A stretch of DNA of 64,000 nt from Cesiribacteraceae bacterium YIM B00369 (GCA_017948555.1 JAFMYY010000003.1:1-64000); one strand, 5' to 3'; shown: positions 15,848 through 25,944, counted from the first letter of the stretch. Numbers and translations: made by a program. The notes: generated by a model from the sequence alone, not told the origin.

Positions 15848-18800
15848 ATGCTTTATATGAAAAACTTTTTTACACTACTCCGCCGTAGCTCCCTGTTCTG
15901 TTTCGCAATCGTTTGCTGCCTCATTACAGGGGGGCAGCTTCAGGGCCAGACCCTTGCCTTTCCGGGTGCGGAAGGCTTTGGCCGCTATGCAGAAGGTGCC
16001 CGTGGAGCCGCCACTCCCGAAGTTTATATAGTGACCAACCTGAACGATAGCGGAACGGGCTCATTTCGTGATGCAGTAAGCCAGCCGGGCCGTTTTGTTG
16101 TATTTGCAACCGGAGGCATTATTCGTTTGGAGTCACCAATTGCTATACCCGCCAATACTACCATAGCCGGCCAGACTGCCCCCGGCGACGGAGTTGTACT
16201 GGTTGGCAAAAGAGTTACTTTTTCCGGCTCAAACAACACTATAGCCCGCTATCTGCGCATACGCCTGGGAGCTGCCGGCAACGGAAAAAATGAAGATGCC
16301 TCCGGCATTTCAAATGGTGCCAATATGATATTCGACCATATGTCCTTTACCTGGGGACTGGATGAAGTTTTTTCCATTAACTGGGACGGAAAAGGCACCT
16401 CTATCGATAATATCACTATCCAGAATTCCATCATCGGACAGGGACTCCACCGCCATAACCACTCTGCCGGCGGCCTTATTCAGGCACCCGATGAAGGAAA
16501 AGTCAGTTTGCTGAAAAACCTTTATATCAGCAATAAAACACGAAATCCTAAGGTAAAGGGTATTAACGAGTTTGTTAATAATGTGGTCTATAACTATGGA
16601 AATTACGGCAACACTTATGGGCACTCTCTGGGTGGGGCAGGTTATATTATGGGCGGAGAATCTGAAGGAATTTCAGAAGCTAATATTATTAACAACTATT
16701 TTGTGGGAGGGCCTCAAACCTCTCCGGGTCAGTCTTCTCCTTTTTCAAGAGGAAACGGGAATTTCAGACTCTATGGATCCGGCAACTACTGGGATAATAA
16801 CAAGGATGGTGTTTTGAACGGAAATCTGGTACCCTATGAAAACAGCTCTTCCGGCTACCCGGGCATCACTGATTTCAGGACTGAACCTTTCGATTATCCT
16901 GCCAAGAACCCTGATATGACTGCAGAAGAAGCATACCAGTACATAATTGACAATGCCGGCCCTGTTTACCCGCGCCGCGATCAGCTTGATCAGCTTTTAA
17001 TAAACGAAGTAGCCTCCCGCGGAACAGAAGGTTTGTATGTGTACCGGGAAACTGATATACCTCTTGCGAATGGTGGTGTAGGTGAATTATTCCAGGCTCC
17101 CGTGCCTCCGGACTCAGATGCTGACGGCATGCCCGATGCCTGGGAAGATGCTCATGGTTTAAACAAAGATGATGCAAGTGATGCGACAGCGTATAGTACA
17201 GAGGAAAACGGGTACTTAAATATAGAGGTATACATTAATTCTATAATGGAAACGCCTGCTCCGGACTTTTTAAGGCCCCCTACAGGAGTAGTTGCCACTG
17301 CTACCTCCACCACAGAGATAGAACTAAGCTGGGAGGACAATACTGACAGCGAGGATAACTATATTATAGAGCGCTCTGCAGACGGGGAAACCTTTACTGC
17401 ACTTGATGAGCTTGCCGCCAATACCACCTCCTTTACAGATACCGGACTTGACACAAAAACAGAATACCATTACAGAGTAAAAGCGGTAAATGCAACAGAA
17501 GAATCCGCTTACAGCACCCCTGTTTCGGTTAAAACCATGGGAGTACCTGACACGCCTTCTAATCCTTTACCCGCCGATGAATCTGTTTACAGCCAGTCTG
17601 CAAACCTTAACCTTCAGTGGGAAGGAAGTGCGAATACAGATACCTATAAAGTATATTTCGGAACAGATGCCGGAAGCCTTAGCCACCAGGGCGACGCTGC
17701 CACTCCTGCATTTCAGGTAACTGGTTTAGCAGAAAACACCACCTATTACTGGCGGGTGGATGCGGTAAATGAAATTGGCACTTCTGAGGGCCCTGTCTGG
17801 AGCTTTGAAACCCTGAGGCTTGCCAGTGCAGAACTGGTGGCTCATTACAGCTTTGATGCTGCTTCAGGAACAGCGGCGGAAGATGAAACAGTATTCGGGA
17901 ATGATGGTACTATAACCGGATTTACCCCACAATGGGTTAGCGGTAAAGCTGGCAATGCACTGGACATGTCAGACGCAGCTGGTACTGCCACTGCCCGGAT
18001 TGAGGTTCCCTCCAATAACCAGAACTACTTCGACGACCATTCCTTTACCATTTCCATGTGGGTAAAAATTAATAAGCCTTACAGCTATGCGGCAGGGGAA
18101 GATGCTTACCTGATTCATAAAGGAACCTTTGAAGCAGGTACCGGCAAATGGTATGGAATACAGCTGAAAGATGAGAATTTAACTTTTGCCATCGACGATG
18201 GAGACACAAAAAGCAGTGTCAGCGAGGCTGTGGGCGCATCAAGCCCTCATAATCTCTTCAATGATGAGTGGAAGCATATTGTAGCCATAAGGGATAAAGA
18301 TAACAGCCGGATTAAACTATATATCAACGGTCAGCTGGCAAAGCAGGGCACCTCCTCTACCGGCACTATAGGCAAGTCCGATGCCTTAACGATAGGCAAT
18401 TCAGCTGAAATGAGGCCTTTCCGCGACATAATCGATGAGGTTAAACTTTTTAATTATGCACTTCCAGAATCTGAAATAACAGCATTGTACAATGCAGATG
18501 AACCTGAAAGCCCGGCAGCCACTAATCCAACACCAGCCCACGAAGCAAACAACATCGATGCTGAGGAAGTGGAAATCAGCTGGACCAGCCCTGCAACCTC
18601 CTTTAATGTTTATTTAGGCACATCTGCCGAAGATTTAGCACTGGAAATTGAAGACACTGACGGAACGGCTGATGCTTTTACAGAACTGGAAAACGGCACC
18701 ACCTATTACTGGAGAGTTGATGCCCTTACAGAAGAAGGCACCACCACCGGGGATGTATGGTCCTTTACCACCTCTGTTCCTGTACAAACAGGCGATTTAG

Positions 18801-20578
18801 TTGGCCACTGGAAGCTTGACGGAACCTCCGGCACCTTAGCACAGGATTCAGGTCCTTATGAGAACCACGGGCGGTTAACAAATATCCCTGACCCTCAGTG
18901 GGTGGAGGGCAAGGAAGGTAATGCACTGGATTTCAGTAACTGGGAGGAAAATTCTCATATTCAGATTCCTGATCAGCCGCATCTGAATTTTGATGAAAGC
19001 TCCTTTTCTATTGCCTTCTGGATGAAAGCTCCTCCGGAACTTGGAGCAGGAAGTTTCTATATCTTTCATAAAGGAACATTCAATACCCAAAATGGAGGAA
19101 CAGGTCATTGGCATGGACTCGAAGTAAAAGAGGGTCTTATCCGCTATGCAGTAGATGATGATATTACTAAAACAGATGTCACTATTGATGACAACAGTCC
19201 CTTTTTTACAGATGAATGGGTACATGTTGTTACAATACGGGATACTGAAAATGATAAATTAAAAATTTACCTTAATGGTGAGCTTATGGCCGAAAAACAG
19301 GACGGAACTAATGCACCAATAGGAAACTCTTTTCCTCTTTTAGTAGGCAACAACTATGATCTGAACAGTCCATATAAAGGCACCCTCGATGACTTCAGGA
19401 TTTACGATTACTCCCTCAGCTCTCAGGACATTGCTGCCTTGTATAGCGGAGAAAGGCCTGACTTTATAGTTACCGAACCATCGCCTTTTAATGAAGCAAC
19501 TGAAATGGAACCTTCTGAAGTTGAGCTTAGCTGGACAGGTACCGCCCAAAGCTATAATTTATACCTGGGAACAGATGAAAACACCCTCAGTCTGGAATCA
19601 GAAGGGATTACAGGATCATCCTATACACTTACTGAGCTCGCGCATGCCACCACCTATTACTGGAGAATTGACCCTGTTGTGGGTGATGAGAATGGCACCG
19701 GGGAAGTGTGGTCCTTTACCACCAGGGAAGCAGTATTGACACCCTCAAACCCCACCCCTGCTCCAAACCAATCCGGTGTGGAACCTGTAGGCCTGCCATT
19801 GAGCTGGTCCGGCAACGCTCAGTCTTACAAAATTTATATGGGTACAAGCGAGGATGTCATGAACCTGATTGCTGAAAATTTAAACTTAACTACCTATACG
19901 GTTGAAAACCTTGATTTTTCTAAAACCTATTACTGGAAAGTAGAGGCAATTACAGGACCGGAAACAGCCAGCAGCGGGACCTGGTCATTTTCCACCCGGG
20001 AATCTATTTCCCTGGCATCGGCGCCACAACCGGCTCACGAAACCGATGGAATGGAAACCGAAGAAGTAGTACTCAACTGGGCGGGCGATGCTGAATCGTA
20101 TAATATATACGTGGGTACAGACCCTGATGACCCGGAACTGAGAAAAACAGGCAGCAAGGAAACCTCTTATACCATATTCTGGCCTCTTGATCAGGGCACC
20201 CAATATTTCTGGCGGGTAGATGCAGTAAAAGGAGAGGAAGTAAAAACAGGAGAAATATGGACATTTACTACTTTATCTGCTACCGGAACAGCTAATTTGG
20301 CAGAAAAAAACGTCTTCAGGGGATACCCAAGCCCATTTACTGATAAGCTGACTGTTGAATTTACTTTAGAGAAGCCCGAAACAGCGGAACTGTTATTGTA
20401 TAACAACCAGGGGCGCCTGATTCATTCCTTCATTAAAACAAGTTTAACTGAAGGCCGCCATATATTAAACTTCAGCACAAAAAACAGCTCTTTGCGGGAC
20501 TTGAATGAAGGTTTATATTACCTGGTACTCCAAACATCAGAAGGAAAATCAGTTCAAAAGGTGGTGCATTTTAAATAG
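15848..20578 (+). CDS. secreted multidomain pectate lyase-like enzyme with LamG and FN3 modules and T9SS sorting domain
   Basis: 1576 residues. After a signal peptide (ends about GGQLQGQ) comes a right-handed beta-helix pectate lyase-like domain (about 36-400; FPGAEGFGRYAEGARG, VTNLNDSGTGSFRDAV, TTIAGQTAPGDGV, FDHMSFTWGLDEVFSI). Then a calcium-binding-like DSDADGMPDAWEDAHGL (about 421-437), a true FN3 (about 476-564), an FN3-like repeat (568-655), LamG 1 (661-882), FN3-like (888-976), LamG 2 (981-1201), three more FN3-like repeats (1205-1294, 1297-1386, 1387-1476) and a T9SS sorting domain (1486-1576, GYPSPFTDKLTVEF ... GLYYLVLQT). It should cleave pectin-like polysaccharide at the cell surface or outside. 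An alternative start at the fourth residue (MKNFF) is equally good. No SusC/SusD pair is nearby, so it is an orphan enzyme here. Confidence 0.92.
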   Translation: MLYMKNFFTLLRRSSLFCFAIVCCLITGGQLQGQTLAFPGAEGFGRYAEGARGAATPEVYIVTNLNDSGTGSFRDAVSQPGRFVVFATGGIIRLESPIAIPANTTIAGQTAPGDGVVLVGKRVTFSGSNNTIARYLRIRLGAAGNGKNEDASGISNGANMIFDHMSFTWGLDEVFSINWDGKGTSIDNITIQNSIIGQGLHRHNHSAGGLIQAPDEGKVSLLKNLYISNKTRNPKVKGINEFVNNVVYNYGNYGNTYGHSLGGAGYIMGGESEGISEANIINNYFVGGPQTSPGQSSPFSRGNGNFRLYGSGNYWDNNKDGVLNGNLVPYENSSSGYPGITDFRTEPFDYPAKNPDMTAEEAYQYIIDNAGPVYPRRDQLDQLLINEVASRGTEGLYVYRETDIPLANGGVGELFQAPVPPDSDADGMPDAWEDAHGLNKDDASDATAYSTEENGYLNIEVYINSIMETPAPDFLRPPTGVVATATSTTEIELSWEDNTDSEDNYIIERSADGETFTALDELAANTTSFTDTGLDTKTEYHYRVKAVNATEESAYSTPVSVKTMGVPDTPSNPLPADESVYSQSANLNLQWEGSANTDTYKVYFGTDAGSLSHQGDAATPAFQVTGLAENTTYYWRVDAVNEIGTSEGPVWSFETLRLASAELVAHYSFDAASGTAAEDETVFGNDGTITGFTPQWVSGKAGNALDMSDAAGTATARIEVPSNNQNYFDDHSFTISMWVKINKPYSYAAGEDAYLIHKGTFEAGTGKWYGIQLKDENLTFAIDDGDTKSSVSEAVGASSPHNLFNDEWKHIVAIRDKDNSRIKLYINGQLAKQGTSSTGTIGKSDALTIGNSAEMRPFRDIIDEVKLFNYALPESEITALYNADEPESPAATNPTPAHEANNIDAEEVEISWTSPATSFNVYLGTSAEDLALEIEDTDGTADAFTELENGTTYYWRVDALTEEGTTTGDVWSFTTSVPVQTGDLVGHWKLDGTSGTLAQDSGPYENHGRLTNIPDPQWVEGKEGNALDFSNWEENSHIQIPDQPHLNFDESSFSIAFWMKAPPELGAGSFYIFHKGTFNTQNGGTGHWHGLEVKEGLIRYAVDDDITKTDVTIDDNSPFFTDEWVHVVTIRDTENDKLKIYLNGELMAEKQDGTNAPIGNSFPLLVGNNYDLNSPYKGTLDDFRIYDYSLSSQDIAALYSGERPDFIVTEPSPFNEATEMEPSEVELSWTGTAQSYNLYLGTDENTLSLESEGITGSSYTLTELAHATTYYWRIDPVVGDENGTGEVWSFTTREAVLTPSNPTPAPNQSGVEPVGLPLSWSGNAQSYKIYMGTSEDVMNLIAENLNLTTYTVENLDFSKTYYWKVEAITGPETASSGTWSFSTRESISLASAPQPAHETDGMETEEVVLNWAGDAESYNIYVGTDPDDPELRKTGSKETSYTIFWPLDQGTQYFWRVDAVKGEEVKTGEIWTFTTLSATGTANLAEKNVFRGYPSPFTDKLTVEFTLEKPETAELLLYNNQGRLIHSFIKTSLTEGRHILNFSTKNSSLRDLNEGLYYLVLQTSEGKSVQKVVHFK
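17738..19663 (+). repeat. near-identical FN3 segments at about 960-bp period inside the lyase gene
   Basis: The 15-mer ACCACCTATTACTGG occurs at 17738, 18698 and 19649, spaced 960 and 951 bp, one LamG plus FN3 module apart. This indicates past module duplication. Confidence 0.75.
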
Positions 20579-20581
20579 GTT

Positions 20582-20626
<45 letters not shown>

Positions 20627-20652
20627 AAATAATAGTAATTCTTCTTAAATGA

Positions 20653-20694
20653 AAAAAGGCGGCAGGTCGTATTACTACACCTGCCGTTTTTTTT
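20653..20694 (+). terminator. terminator of the lyase gene
   Basis: CGGCAGGT / ACCTGCCG stem with an eight-T run. Confidence 0.9.
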
Positions 20695-20964
20695 ATTCCA
20701 CCGGCCGCTTTTTAATAAGCCTATTTTTTTCCCGCACAAAGCTGTGTAATATCCCTGCCGTTCAGGTTTTATACAAAAGCTGTTTAAGGGAAGAACAATA
20801 AAAATAATCCATATTATTTTTACTATCACCACAAAAAAACAATACAAAATTAACCGGCACCTTGATATTATACAAAACAAAAGGACGTAAGCTTTCAGGA
20901 TAGATAGAGCTGCATTGAAATATGCAATGGGATACTTTTACTTTTCATCCAATTGTAAGCAGGA

Positions 20965-22533
20965 ATGAAAAAATGTATCGGGACTCTGATTGCTTGTGCA
21001 GGCTTTTTATCAGCCTATAGCCAGTTGCCCTTATCCTTATCAGAAAAGCAGGACAGTCCGGCTGAGAAAAAAACCTTCAGGCTGGTTAGCCTCAGCCGCG
21101 ACGTAAATACTCAATACCACGATTCGGCTCCTGTTATAGCACCCGACGGCAAAACCCTGTATTTTACAGTAAATGACCATCCTGAAAATACCCGCGGCAA
21201 AGGAAGTCAGGATATCTGGTTTTCTGAATCAGGTGCTGATGGCAGCTGGACAAAAGCACAGCACATGCCTGCTCCTCTGAACACCAACCTTTTTAACCAG
21301 GTACTTAGCGTATCGCCTGATGGCAACACCCTATTGGTACGGGGAGGCAGCCGGCGCGACGGGATTGGCTTTTCTTTATGCCACAGAATAAACGGACAAT
21401 GGCAAAAACCGGAGCCCCAGAAGATAGATGATTTTGAAAAAAGGTGCAAAGGACGTTTCAACGGAGCTTTTCTGGCCCTTGATGCTTCCGCACTTCTCCT
21501 CTACTTCAGCGAAAAGGAAGGCGCCACCTATAGCGATCTTTATATAAGCTTTCCTTCAGGTAATAATAAATGGACCGCTCCTGCCCCCATCAGCTACCTG
21601 AATTCCCGCCTCGATGAATTCGGCCCTTATCTGGCCCCTGACAATAAAACGCTTTACTTCGCCAGCAACCGCCCCGGTGGTTTTGGAAGCATGGACATTT
21701 ACACCACCACCCGGCTGGATAACAGCTGGCTTAAATGGTCGGAGCCGAAAAATATAGGGGCTCCAATAAATACCGGCGGCTTTGATGCCTACTTTGCAAT
21801 TGGAAACTCCGATACCCTCATTTTTACCACCAGGGCCCATATGTCGGCCGATGGGGGGCACCTGGATATTTATACCCTGCAAAGGCAGCAGGAAAAAGAA
21901 CCTAAAATTTTACTGAGCGGAAAGGTGGTGGATCAAAAAACAGGTGAGCCCATTCCGGGAGCGGATGTTCGTATTTTGCATGAAAGTGAAACAGTTGGCA
22001 TTGCGGAAGCCGGAGAAGAGGATGCTTATTTTAATACAGAACTGGCGGGCGACGGGAATTATCAGCTGCAGATAAATGCCGAAGGATATCTGGCAGGAGT
22101 GGACAGCTTTTTTGTTGAATCAGGCAAATCAGATATAAATGTGTACAGAACTATTTACCTGAAGCCATTAGAGGTGGGCTTATCGGTAAGGCTAAACAAC
22201 ATATTCTTCGATTTTGATAAAACAGTTCTCCGGCCGGAATCTTACCCTGAACTGGACAAAGTAGTGGAACTCATGGAACAAAACCCCGGCCTGTACATAG
22301 AAATTGGCGGCCATACCGATGACAAAGGCAGCGATACCTATAATGAAACTCTCTCAAGAGGCCGGGCAGAAGCCGTTCAGGCCTATTTAACCGGGAAGTG
22401 GATAGAATCGGAACGGGTAAGTTCGCGGGGATATGGAGAAAGTAAACCTGAGGTTTCCAACGATTCTGACGAAAACCGCCAGATAAACCGCAGAGTGGAA
22501 TTTACTGTTTTACAGAACAGGAAGGGATACTGA
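20965..22533 (+). CDS. PD40-repeat, OmpA-domain outer membrane-associated protein
   Basis: 522 residues with a signal peptide (MKKCIGTLIACAGFLSAYSQ). Residues about 50-305 hold PD40/WD40-like beta-propeller repeats (SAPVIAPDGKTLYFTVND, FGPYLAPDNKTLYFASNRPG). About 312-395 is a carboxypeptidase-regulatory-like domain (LSGKVVDQKTGEPIPGADVR). About 405-520 is the OmpA peptidoglycan-binding domain (IFFDFDKTVLRPESYPELD, GGHTDDKGSDTYNETLSRGRA, NRRVEF). The domain order matches T9SS component PorE but without its N-terminal TPR repeats. It probably tethers an outer-membrane assembly to peptidoglycan. It is not a lipoprotein by the visible sequence (no clear lipobox). The preceding terminator makes it an independent transcript. 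Confidence 0.88.
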   Translation: MKKCIGTLIACAGFLSAYSQLPLSLSEKQDSPAEKKTFRLVSLSRDVNTQYHDSAPVIAPDGKTLYFTVNDHPENTRGKGSQDIWFSESGADGSWTKAQHMPAPLNTNLFNQVLSVSPDGNTLLVRGGSRRDGIGFSLCHRINGQWQKPEPQKIDDFEKRCKGRFNGAFLALDASALLLYFSEKEGATYSDLYISFPSGNNKWTAPAPISYLNSRLDEFGPYLAPDNKTLYFASNRPGGFGSMDIYTTTRLDNSWLKWSEPKNIGAPINTGGFDAYFAIGNSDTLIFTTRAHMSADGGHLDIYTLQRQQEKEPKILLSGKVVDQKTGEPIPGADVRILHESETVGIAEAGEEDAYFNTELAGDGNYQLQINAEGYLAGVDSFFVESGKSDINVYRTIYLKPLEVGLSVRLNNIFFDFDKTVLRPESYPELDKVVELMEQNPGLYIEIGGHTDDKGSDTYNETLSRGRAEAVQAYLTGKWIESERVSSRGYGESKPEVSNDSDENRQINRRVEFTVLQNRKGY

Positions 22534-22560
22534 CACTAAAGCGCTCCCCCTCCTGTTCTG
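22513..22560. terminator. inverted repeat between converging genes, probable terminator
   Basis: CAGAACAGGA / TCCTGTTCTG with an extra GGG/CCC pair inside. It spans the PD40-OmpA gene stop and precedes the purU stop. It lacks a T run, so terminator function is inferred from position. Confidence 0.45.
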
Positions 22561-22567
22561 CTCTCTC

Positions 22568-23404
22568 TTAATCGAAAATAATGGTCTTGTTCAGGTGCAC
22601 AAAAACATGATCGCCCAAAACAAGCCGCAGCGATTTGGCAAGCACGTTCTTTTCCACATCCCGCCCTGCCTGGGCCATTTCCTTAGCACTCTGGGTGTGG
22701 TCCACAGGAATTACATTCTGGGCTATAATAGGTCCCTGATCAAGATCGTTGTTAACAAAGTGGGCTGTGGCGCCAATAATTTTCACACCCCGCTCATAAG
22801 CCTGCGCATAGGGATTGGCACCTATAAAAGCCGGCAGGAAAGAATGGTGGATGTTTACAATCCTGTTCGGGAAATGACTTACAAAACCGGAGGACAGGAT
22901 GCGCATATACTTTGCAAGTACCAGGAATTCCGGGTTGTACTGACGTATTATGTCCAGAACAGCTTCTTCATGTTCTTCCCTGCTCATCCCTTCAGGACTC
23001 ACACAATGGAAAGGAATATTAAATTTACCGGTAAGCTCTTCCAGAACATCATAATTACTGACTACCGCAAGAACATTTGCATTCAGCTCATTAAAGGTAT
23101 AGCGGATTAGCAAATCGCTCAGGCAATGATGCTCCTTTGTTGCCAGAATTACAATATCCTTTTTTGAACTGTCTGTCAGTTTAATACTTACCTTTTCCGG
23201 TAATACAGCTTTCAGGTCTTTCAATAACGCTTCCTGGCTAAACTCCCCCGAAAATTCCGTACGCATAAAAAAGTGGTTGCTGCTCTTCTCCACAAATTCA
23301 CCATTACTGATTACATTGAGGTTATGGATATAAAGGATTCCGGTAATTTGATGAACAAGCCCTCTTTGGTCGGGACAGTTGATCAGAAGAATATGCGTCA
23401 TCAT
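22568..23404 (-). CDS. purU: formyltetrahydrofolate deformylase
   Basis: Hydrolyses 10-formyl-THF to formate and THF, which feeds formate-dependent purine synthesis and balances one-carbon units. 278 residues with the family layout: N-terminal ACT domain (INCPDQRGLVHQITGILY) and C-terminal formyltransferase-fold domain with PFHCVSP, LAKYMRILS, the catalytic region RIVNIHHSFLPAFIGANPY (N-H-S/HHSFLP), and GATAHFVNNDLDQGPII (Asp in the DQGPII motif). Starts MMTH; either Met is possible. Convergent with the PD40-OmpA gene. Confidence 0.96.
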   Translation of the reverse strand: MMTHILLINCPDQRGLVHQITGILYIHNLNVISNGEFVEKSSNHFFMRTEFSGEFSQEALLKDLKAVLPEKVSIKLTDSSKKDIVILATKEHHCLSDLLIRYTFNELNANVLAVVSNYDVLEELTGKFNIPFHCVSPEGMSREEHEEAVLDIIRQYNPEFLVLAKYMRILSSGFVSHFPNRIVNIHHSFLPAFIGANPYAQAYERGVKIIGATAHFVNNDLDQGPIIAQNVIPVDHTQSAKEMAQAGRDVEKNVLAKSLRLVLGDHVFVHLNKTIIFD

Positions 23405-23757
23405 TCTACAATATATTATGGATTCAGGAGGAATATAAAATCAGGCAAATATATGAATTTTTATAGCTATTCCCATTAATGGACACGCCTGCAGTTTCCC
23501 GCTTAAAACCCCCTGCCTTCCGGCTCTGCCGCTGCGAAAAACCGGCTCCTCTACCCGGCTGCCGAACCAAACCTCAGGCAGACTATGCACCGGCTTTAAA
23601 AAAAATTACAAATATTATATGACAGGGCTATTATAGCTTCACCCGCTTTCAAGGCTTTTACATAAAATATTTAAAATATGGTTTAAAGTTTTATGCCTGC
23701 GCACAAAAATGCTATCTTTCTGTTAAGTATTTTATTGAATATTTAAGTACGGCTCAA
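23405..23757. other. divergent intergenic region upstream of purU and the TrpD2-like gene
   Basis: TATCTTTC at about 23713 resembles TAnnTTTG for the rightward gene. No RNA structure or small gene recognised. Confidence 0.4.
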
Positions 23758-25023
23758 ATGAAACAAATATATAATACAACTGACAACCCTCTTGTACAGG
23801 GCATTAAAACTATTGGCATAGGCAAGCACGGCAGCAAACCGCTCCCCTTACCTCTGCTGGAAGAAATTATAACCTATCTGGATTCGCCCGATGTTGTTCC
23901 TGTTCAGAAGGGTGCATTTTACGGAGCTCTTATGGCGAAAGGAGCTACAGAAGAAGAAAAAGCATTATTGAAGCAGCCGGGAACAGAAACACCCTACACT
24001 GTTGAGGAACTGTATGCGCATTTATGCACAGATGCACCCGCAGAAATGAGGGAAACAGGCATAAAGCTGCTAAAAAAAGAAAGCCTGTCCCTACAGGAAG
24101 CAAAGAAGCTGGGTGACTTTCTTTATTCCGGCCTTCCGGGAGAAACTTTTCGCGGAATGGCTGTAAGCATGATGCGGATCCGCTACGAAACAGAAGAAGA
24201 ATATCAGGGACTGATGGAAGCAGCAGTAAACACCTTTAGCCCGGAATTCAGAGAGGAAACAACTGCACCTGCACTAACTATTCAGCTGGCCGAGCCTTTC
24301 GATGGGGTGGAACATTCTTATATGATCACTCCTCTTATTGCTATGGCAATGCAGCAGGCAGGGCACCCGGTGGTGGTAAGCACCGGCCGCTCATCAGGTC
24401 CAAAACTGGGTTTAAATGCACGTGATATTTACCAGGCATTAGGGGGCCCTTTTATTCAAAGTAAGGGGCAACCGGAGGATAACAGTCCGCTGTTCGGCAG
24501 GGCACTGGACCAGAAAGACCTTTCCCCTGCCCTGGACGAATGGGTAGACAGGAGAAGGCTCATTTTTAAACGCCCCTTTCTGGCCACAGCCGAAAAGGTG
24601 CTGAACCCGTGCGGCGCTCAGATACTTATCACTTCTGTTTTCCACCTTACCTATATGGAAAAAATGGTGCGCCTGGCTGCCATGAATGGCTTTAGCGGAG
24701 TAATTGTGTTAAAAAGAGGGCTGGAAGGCACACTTGCTCCTTCCATTGCCAAAGCCAGTGGAATTTTATGCGCTGCCAAACAAGCCGATGGCTCTTTTAT
24801 TACCACCACAATTGAGGCCAATAACGAGGCCTTTACAGCCTACAGGGCAGAGGCCGACGACAATGTGGAACCACTACTGCCGGAAGATAACCTGGAGCTG
24901 ATCAGGAGATATGCAGAAAATGGTGCTACCGGTAATAATGATTTTGATAAGCGGACGGGGCTGGCCCTGGCTCTTTACAGGGAAGGCCTGAACTGGATAA
25001 AAAAGAACCTCACGACCGGCTAA
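23758..25023 (+). CDS. TrpD2/anthranilate phosphoribosyltransferase-like protein
   Basis: 421 residues, longer than classical TrpD (about 330-350). It has the fold's helical N-terminal part and a nucleoside-phosphorylase-like large domain. Recognisable pieces are AKKLGDFLYSG, MITPLIAMAMQQAGHPVVVSTGRSSGPKLGLN (in place of the TrpD GNRS and phosphate loops), FGRALDQKDLSPALDEW, and NPCGAQILITSVFHLTYMEKM, followed by GVIVLKRGLEGTLAPS. Classical PRPP-binding GTGGD is not visible, so true anthranilate phosphoribosyltransferase activity is unlikely. The YbiB/TrpD2 relatives bind nucleic acids. No trp genes are nearby. The function is unassigned. Confidence 0.7.
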   Translation: MKQIYNTTDNPLVQGIKTIGIGKHGSKPLPLPLLEEIITYLDSPDVVPVQKGAFYGALMAKGATEEEKALLKQPGTETPYTVEELYAHLCTDAPAEMRETGIKLLKKESLSLQEAKKLGDFLYSGLPGETFRGMAVSMMRIRYETEEEYQGLMEAAVNTFSPEFREETTAPALTIQLAEPFDGVEHSYMITPLIAMAMQQAGHPVVVSTGRSSGPKLGLNARDIYQALGGPFIQSKGQPEDNSPLFGRALDQKDLSPALDEWVDRRRLIFKRPFLATAEKVLNPCGAQILITSVFHLTYMEKMVRLAAMNGFSGVIVLKRGLEGTLAPSIAKASGILCAAKQADGSFITTTIEANNEAFTAYRAEADDNVEPLLPEDNLELIRRYAENGATGNNDFDKRTGLALALYREGLNWIKKNLTTG

Positions 25024-25086
25024 CCCCTCCGGTGTTGCGGAACGGGACCTGTTGCAAACTGCTATTGTTCTTCAGTTGCCGGGGCT

Positions 25087-25944
25087 TTAACTGATAAAGT
25101 CCCGGATAAGCTGATTAACCTGATCCGGTTTTTCATGCTGTACCCAATGAGTAGCATCCTCCACCATTTCAAGTTTCCCGTCCCGGCATTTTTCAACGCT
25201 GGGGCGGGCCATTTCATGGCTCAGGAAAGCATCTTTCATACCCCAGATAAGGAGCACAGGAACCTTAACCTGCTGATCCATATCCATCTTACTGAATTTT
25301 GCAGCCCTGTACCAATTAATCATTGCTTTCATGGCACCGGGCTTTTTCCATGCCTCTTTATAACGGGCGAAATCCTCTCCCGAAAAAGTCCCTTTCTTCG
25401 CCGACCGCCTCATGCTGCGGGAGAGTAAGCTGAAATTAAAAGCACCAACCAGCTTTTCCGGAAGCAGGGGAAGCTGGAAAAATCCCATATACCAGCTTTT
25501 CAGCATCTGTTTCGGGAGCCTCTTCAGAGTGTCCTTCATTACCTGCGGGTGAGGAAGGTTCAGGATAATGAGCCTTTCCACCAGCTCAGGATAACTGGTT
25601 GCCACCGACCAGGCTACAGCTCCTCCCCAGTCGTGCCCCACGAGATGCACTTTTTTATTCCCATACTGCCTGATAAGGGCTGCCATGTCATTAGTTAAAT
25701 CAGATATTTTGTAATCCTTTATGCCTGCAGGCTTACTGCTAAGGTTATAGCCACGCTGGTCCGGAGCCACAACACGGTAATTATTTCGTGCAAAAAAATC
25801 AATTTGCTTTTTCCAGCCATACCAGAATTCCGGAAAGCCGTGTAAAAAAATCAGCACCTCTCCTTCCGGATTACCGGCTTCCATTACATGGAGGCAAACC
25901 CCGTTTACATGCAAATACTTCTCCTCAATAACCACCTCTCCCAT
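25087..25944 (-). CDS. alpha/beta hydrolase, epoxide hydrolase-like
   Basis: 285 residues. Oxyanion-hole motif HGFPEFWYGW (HGxP, residues 35-38), nucleophile elbow GHDWGGAVAW with D105 as nucleophile, PDQRGYNLSSKP, a cap domain (about 130-220) and catalytic His in ATHWVQHEKP near residue 268. The Asp nucleophile and HGFPEFW are typical of soluble epoxide hydrolases, and haloalkane dehalogenase or fluoroacetate dehalogenase are close alternatives. No signal peptide. Monocistronic, next to no related genes. Confidence 0.88.
   Translation of the reverse strand: MGEVVIEEKYLHVNGVCLHVMEAGNPEGEVLIFLHGFPEFWYGWKKQIDFFARNNYRVVAPDQRGYNLSSKPAGIKDYKISDLTNDMAALIRQYGNKKVHLVGHDWGGAVAWSVATSYPELVERLIILNLPHPQVMKDTLKRLPKQMLKSWYMGFFQLPLLPEKLVGAFNFSLLSRSMRRSAKKGTFSGEDFARYKEAWKKPGAMKAMINWYRAAKFSKMDMDQQVKVPVLLIWGMKDAFLSHEMARPSVEKCRDGKLEMVEDATHWVQHEKPDQVNQLIRDFIS

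Noticed and set aside
23405-23757. Riboswitch upstream of purU
   Set aside because: No purine- or THF-riboswitch-like core was seen.
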